64,000 nt of DNA from assembly GCA_030248295.1 (NCBI GenBank), contig JASANH010001725.1, positions 620,001 through 684,000 on the forward strand, written 5' to 3'. Shown here in pieces: positions 61,321 to 64,000 of the stretch; positions within the stretch are counted from its first letter, which is position 1, and each line of letters opens with the position of its first letter. This stretch comes from Mesodorylaimus sp. YZB2_4. Taxonomy: Eukaryota > Nematoda > Enoplea > Dorylaimida > Dorylaimidae. The position numbers and the translations under genes were made by a program. The notes beneath the pieces were generated by a model. The model was not told the origin of the DNA. It did not search any database and was given only the letters and a program-made list of their open reading frames with translations.

Positions 61321-62399
61321 TGTGATTCTGGGTTAGATGTTAATGTAGCGCTAAGGCCTTCCCCTAATTTCACCAATTGAACAGTAACTGGTTTTTTTTT
61401 CACTCTTCCTCATTTCCACGAACAGTAACTAACTGGGTAACAATCATTGATCCTCAAGTCATTCATTATTTTTGGCTGTCATTATTCCTGTTCCTTGTAC
61501 GATCATGTACGATAAAGTACGATCACCAAAATGCATACACCATTCGTTGGAATATGCGAGCCATGTCACTAGGAAATCACAACGACCTTTTTTTGTTTTT
61601 GGAATAGGAGAAAAAAGTTAGGCTTTTCTACAGTCACCTCGAATATTCACACTCACCTCACTGGAATTTTCTTTACATGTCACTATTTTCCAGGGATTTT
61701 TCTGGAATACGGTCTCTGGTACTGTAATACCAGACGGCCGGGCGATGGTGTAGAGTGGAAGTGCGAAGAATGCAATCACAATCCCGCAGCCCAAGTGTCG
61801 ACGTTACTCCCAGGAATGTAACACAGGCCACAAAGCTGACAGTGCTTCTCTTTATAATCGGGTCCATCGGAGGCGGCACGTCAACCACATTAACCAACCT
61901 CACAATCGGACTACTAGAGCTGCTGCTACGACTGCTGTTCTGATCGTGAATCTTCTGCGGAATGTGCTGTATAAGCTTCCCGCGACATTAGGTCAATCTT
62001 TGACTCAGGGAGACACCATCTTGGAGGTGAGGGTTGCAAGTTACAGTCCAAAACACAAAGAATGTACTCAAACGCGAAAAGAATCTTCTCTAATCGTAAG
62101 TCGATTGCTTTGTGCAATCTGTTTCATTTTTGTCTGTCCCTTGACAGCGCGCTTCGCCTGCTCAGGATTGCAATCAATCGTGCTCTCTTGACTTGATCTG
62201 AAATTCTTCCTTCTTTCCTCGAATTCCGGTCATTTCGTCCTTTGGATCCACTTCTTCGTACAAGATTTTGATAAGCATTTGTGGCCACGATTTTAGGGTT
62301 CGGACGTCCAAAATGTGCAAGCTCGAAAAAGATACAGAAACAGACACTTTAAATTGGGAATTGGGGGGATTAGGGACGGGATGTGATGCGCACACCTTG

Positions 62400-62583
62400 G
62401 TAAGGTAAAATTGCCGCTTATAGCAAAGTGGGGGAGGTACCGTCCGCAGAGTGTAAAGTCCCGCTCATGGCCGTGGATGTAGGCTTCGGCGAGGACGGAC
62501 TGGATTAAAGAGATTGGGGGCAAACTGCGAAAGCGCCTGAATGGATGCTCGTTGATCATCAAGTTGACGTAAAAAAAGAGCAT
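62400..62583 (-). CDS. Candidate first exon of an unidentified protein
   Basis: Minus-strand ATG at 62,583 opens a 61-codon frame (MLFFYVNLMINEHPFRRFRS, then EAYIHGHERDFTLCGRYLPH) that ends at a possible donor AAG|GTGTGC. A following frame on the same strand (62,220-62,360) is open in two phases, so the join is ambiguous. It could be a real short-exon gene or chance. Confidence 0.25.
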
Positions 62584-62958
62584 CCTGTTTACGGATATAT
62601 TTCTCGTAACATTAAATTTGATGCACTAGTTTTGACGGCCTCCCGTTAGCAAACCCTTGTCACATGATTGTGTTGGCGTCTGAGATATCGATAGTAATAA
62701 GCAGTATGTGTACAGTAGATCTCTAATACTCGCAGTCTACATTATTTTCCTGTTCTTGCAGGCAGAAATTCGAATGCGCTCCGACTTTGGCTTTCTGGAA
62801 TACGTTTATTATTGTGTGGTCGACTCTTTCGTAGCCTATTTTTGTATGCCTTCCTGTGCTCGGACGCAGGAATGTCTGCTCCTACAGATCCTGTATTTCG
62901 TTGTCATTGCTATTAGTGATATTATCGATCGGCTCAGAACCTAATTTTCGAAATATGA

Positions 62959-62988
62959 TTTATTTCATTGAACTGAAACACATTTATT
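62959..62988 (-). terminator. Two AATAAA signals on the minus strand
   Basis: AATAAA complements at 62,959-62,964 and 62,983-62,988, 60-90 bp past the minus-strand stop at 63,048, at the expected distance for a poly(A) signal of the exon 63,048-63,340. Confidence 0.5.
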
Positions 62989-63047
62989 TCATTGAAATTA
63001 CAGTAACCTTTTGAATAACGAAATTTATGTTTCTCCCGTTGTCGAAT

Positions 63048-63340
63048 TTAGATGCCAAAAGCGAAGTGCGAGCAAGCGTCCTGCACGGCGTTGCATCGCA
63101 CCAGCTCGTCATTGTCAGCCGCCATCATCGGTTTGTACAGATGGCTGAGCGCCATCAGCCATTGGCGCGCTTCGAACTCGTTATCGACCGGCTCGTCCAA
63201 TTCGGACAGTTGCGTCAGAGTTTGTTCAAAATACTCGTCTCGCAAAGCGGCATTAGGCGGTGGATAGTATTCGATCACCTCTCGGATGAACTGCGGGATT
63301 CTGCTCGCGGCGATGGACGGATCCCAATACCCATAATCGA
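63048..63340 (-). CDS. Last exon of an unidentified minus-strand gene
   Basis: About 97 codons in frame ending ACSHFAFGI-stop; reads WDPSIAASRIPQFIREVIEY, then LRDEYFEQTLTQLSELDEPV and QWLMALSHLYKPMMAADNDE. Even composition, amphipathic helices and poly(A) signals downstream support a true terminal exon. The acceptor after 63,340 (CATGAG) is weak, and no upstream exon is found before the plus-strand frame at 63,655. I do not recognise the family. Confidence 0.5.
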
Positions 63341-63654
63341 CTCATGGAAAAGGTAGGTAGACTGACATTTTCGCAAATGACAAGGACTGCACATCGCATT
63401 GTAAGAGTGCACTGAAGTGCAATTGCTCTCTGATTCTTGACTATGTGGGATATGCAACCCCCCAGCTCCTAGGTTTGGCACGTCAGCTCTTGTGCTCCAA
63501 ACAATGTGATTGCGACACTGCCTGGTTTCGTTTCCACGAGATTTCATAGAATAGCAGGGGTCGAGTCTAGCTTAAGAGCATTTGAATGAGTGTTAGGCGA
63601 CTGTGAGAGGGGAACACCAACGGCAAACAGCCCACAGAACTTCCTTAACTTTAG

Positions 63655-64000
63655 ATCATATCTCTGGAGAAACAGCTGGAGAGCCGTAAGCGCCACCCGT
63701 TTGAAGCTGTAGCCGTCGACCCTGAAAACCCGACAATGCTCCGAGTTTGCCCTATCGATTCAGCGCGCTACAAGCCTTACCTTCATATTCCTCAGTCCCG
63801 TGGTCAGTTCAGCGCAATGTCCTTAAAAGTTCTAAATGGTCGCCTCTCGATTCTTGACAGCGTGAACGAACTGCTTGCTGGCGAGCCGACTGCCTACGAA
63901 AAAGCAGCGATGCTGACGAAGTACCTGAAACAGAATGTCGGCGTCATGGAGGCCATGCTGTCAGCTGATTATCCCCTCCCTATCTTTTCGAGAAAGTTGA
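63655..64000 (+). CDS. Open exon running off the right edge (unidentified)
   Basis: After a TTTAG acceptor (stop codon in frame just before it) the frame is open for 115 codons to the window end: IISLEKQLESRKRHPFEAVA, then DSARYKPYLHIPQSRGQFSA and SLKVLNGRLSILDSVNELLA, with KYLKQNVGVMEAMLSADYPL. It is codon-like throughout and helix-rich. The alternative first ATG is internal (MLRVCPIDSARY). It may be the start of a gene or transposon protein continuing beyond the window; no family recognised. Confidence 0.5.
   Translation, partial: MISLEKQLESRKRHPFEAVAVDPENPTMLRVCPIDSARYKPYLHIPQSRGQFSAMSLKVLNGRLSILDSVNELLAGEPTAYEKAAMLTKYLKQNVGVMEAMLSADYPLPIFSRKL

Larger units (their letters stand above)
61321..63047. 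other. Right-hand intergenic region, content uncertain
   Basis: No gene identified. A minus-strand open frame at 62,400-62,583 with ATG (MLFFYVNLMINEHPFRRFRS...) and a second frame near 62,220-62,360 (VRTLKSWPQMLIKILYEEVD) have plausible splice sites between them but no family I recognise; low-confidence exons. Plus-strand frames at 61,755 and 62,708 look random. Confidence 0.3.

Overview
This is gene-dense DNA from an invertebrate animal. Genes have many exons split by mostly 50-70 bp GT-AG introns, lie close together on both strands, and encode conserved metazoan proteins. I cannot name the phylum: short introns and a nematode-like small TTBK kinase would fit an ecdysozoan, but nothing is diagnostic. 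All gene models were built by eye from splice signals, reading-frame phase and protein conservation; every complete model below sums to a whole number of codons.

Layout, left to right: (1) 49-2,206 minus, N-terminal exons of a JIP3/JIP4 (UNC-16/Sunday driver) scaffold running off the left edge; (2) 2,951-6,909 plus, oxysterol-binding protein; (3) 7,151-10,713 minus, TMEM245-like membrane protein; (4) 11,247-14,177 plus, RanGAP1; (5) 14,535-18,556 minus, ZYG11/ZER1 Cullin-2 substrate receptor with a tandemly duplicated 48-nt exon; (6) 18.7-22.4 kb, repeat-rich gap with an orphan aldo-keto reductase exon; (7) 22,389-23,657 plus, tau-tubulin-kinase-like kinase; (8) 24,879-27,386 minus, Tudor-domain protein; (9) 27.4-30.5 kb, unusual repeat island with hairpins, a degenerate decamer minisatellite and a Cys-rich open frame; (10) 30,501-33,822 minus, CAP-Gly/coiled-coil protein; (11) 33.8-36.7 kb, gap with an A/C-only tract and candidate Ser/Pro-rich exons; (12) 36,692-41,354 minus, coiled-coil protein built from a repeated three-exon module; (13) 41,660-42,645 plus, TM2D2; (14) 44,649-50,723 plus, dachshund; (15) 50.7-53.8 kb, repeat-rich gap with a LINE remnant and two SINE-like families; (16) 53,771-57,923 plus, Argonaute of the AGO clade with a D-E-D-D catalytic set; (17) 59,154-61,320, a Harbinger (HARBI1-type) transposase pseudogene split by a nested 1,110-bp element with a perfect 17-bp TIR and 8-bp target duplication; (18) two unidentified exons at the right end.

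Functionally the genes are unrelated housekeeping or developmental genes: vesicle and axonal transport, sterol/lipid exchange at membrane contacts, Ran cycle, ubiquitin ligase, RNA silencing and transcriptional co-regulation. Several neighbours are head-to-head (JIP3/OSBP, TMEM245/RanGAP, coiled-coil/TM2D2) and probably share promoters. The most notable signals are the ZYG11/ZER1 duplicate exon pair with a hairpin covering one splice donor, the DEDD Argonaute, the nested transposon, the modular coiled-coil gene and the 28-29 kb repeat island.
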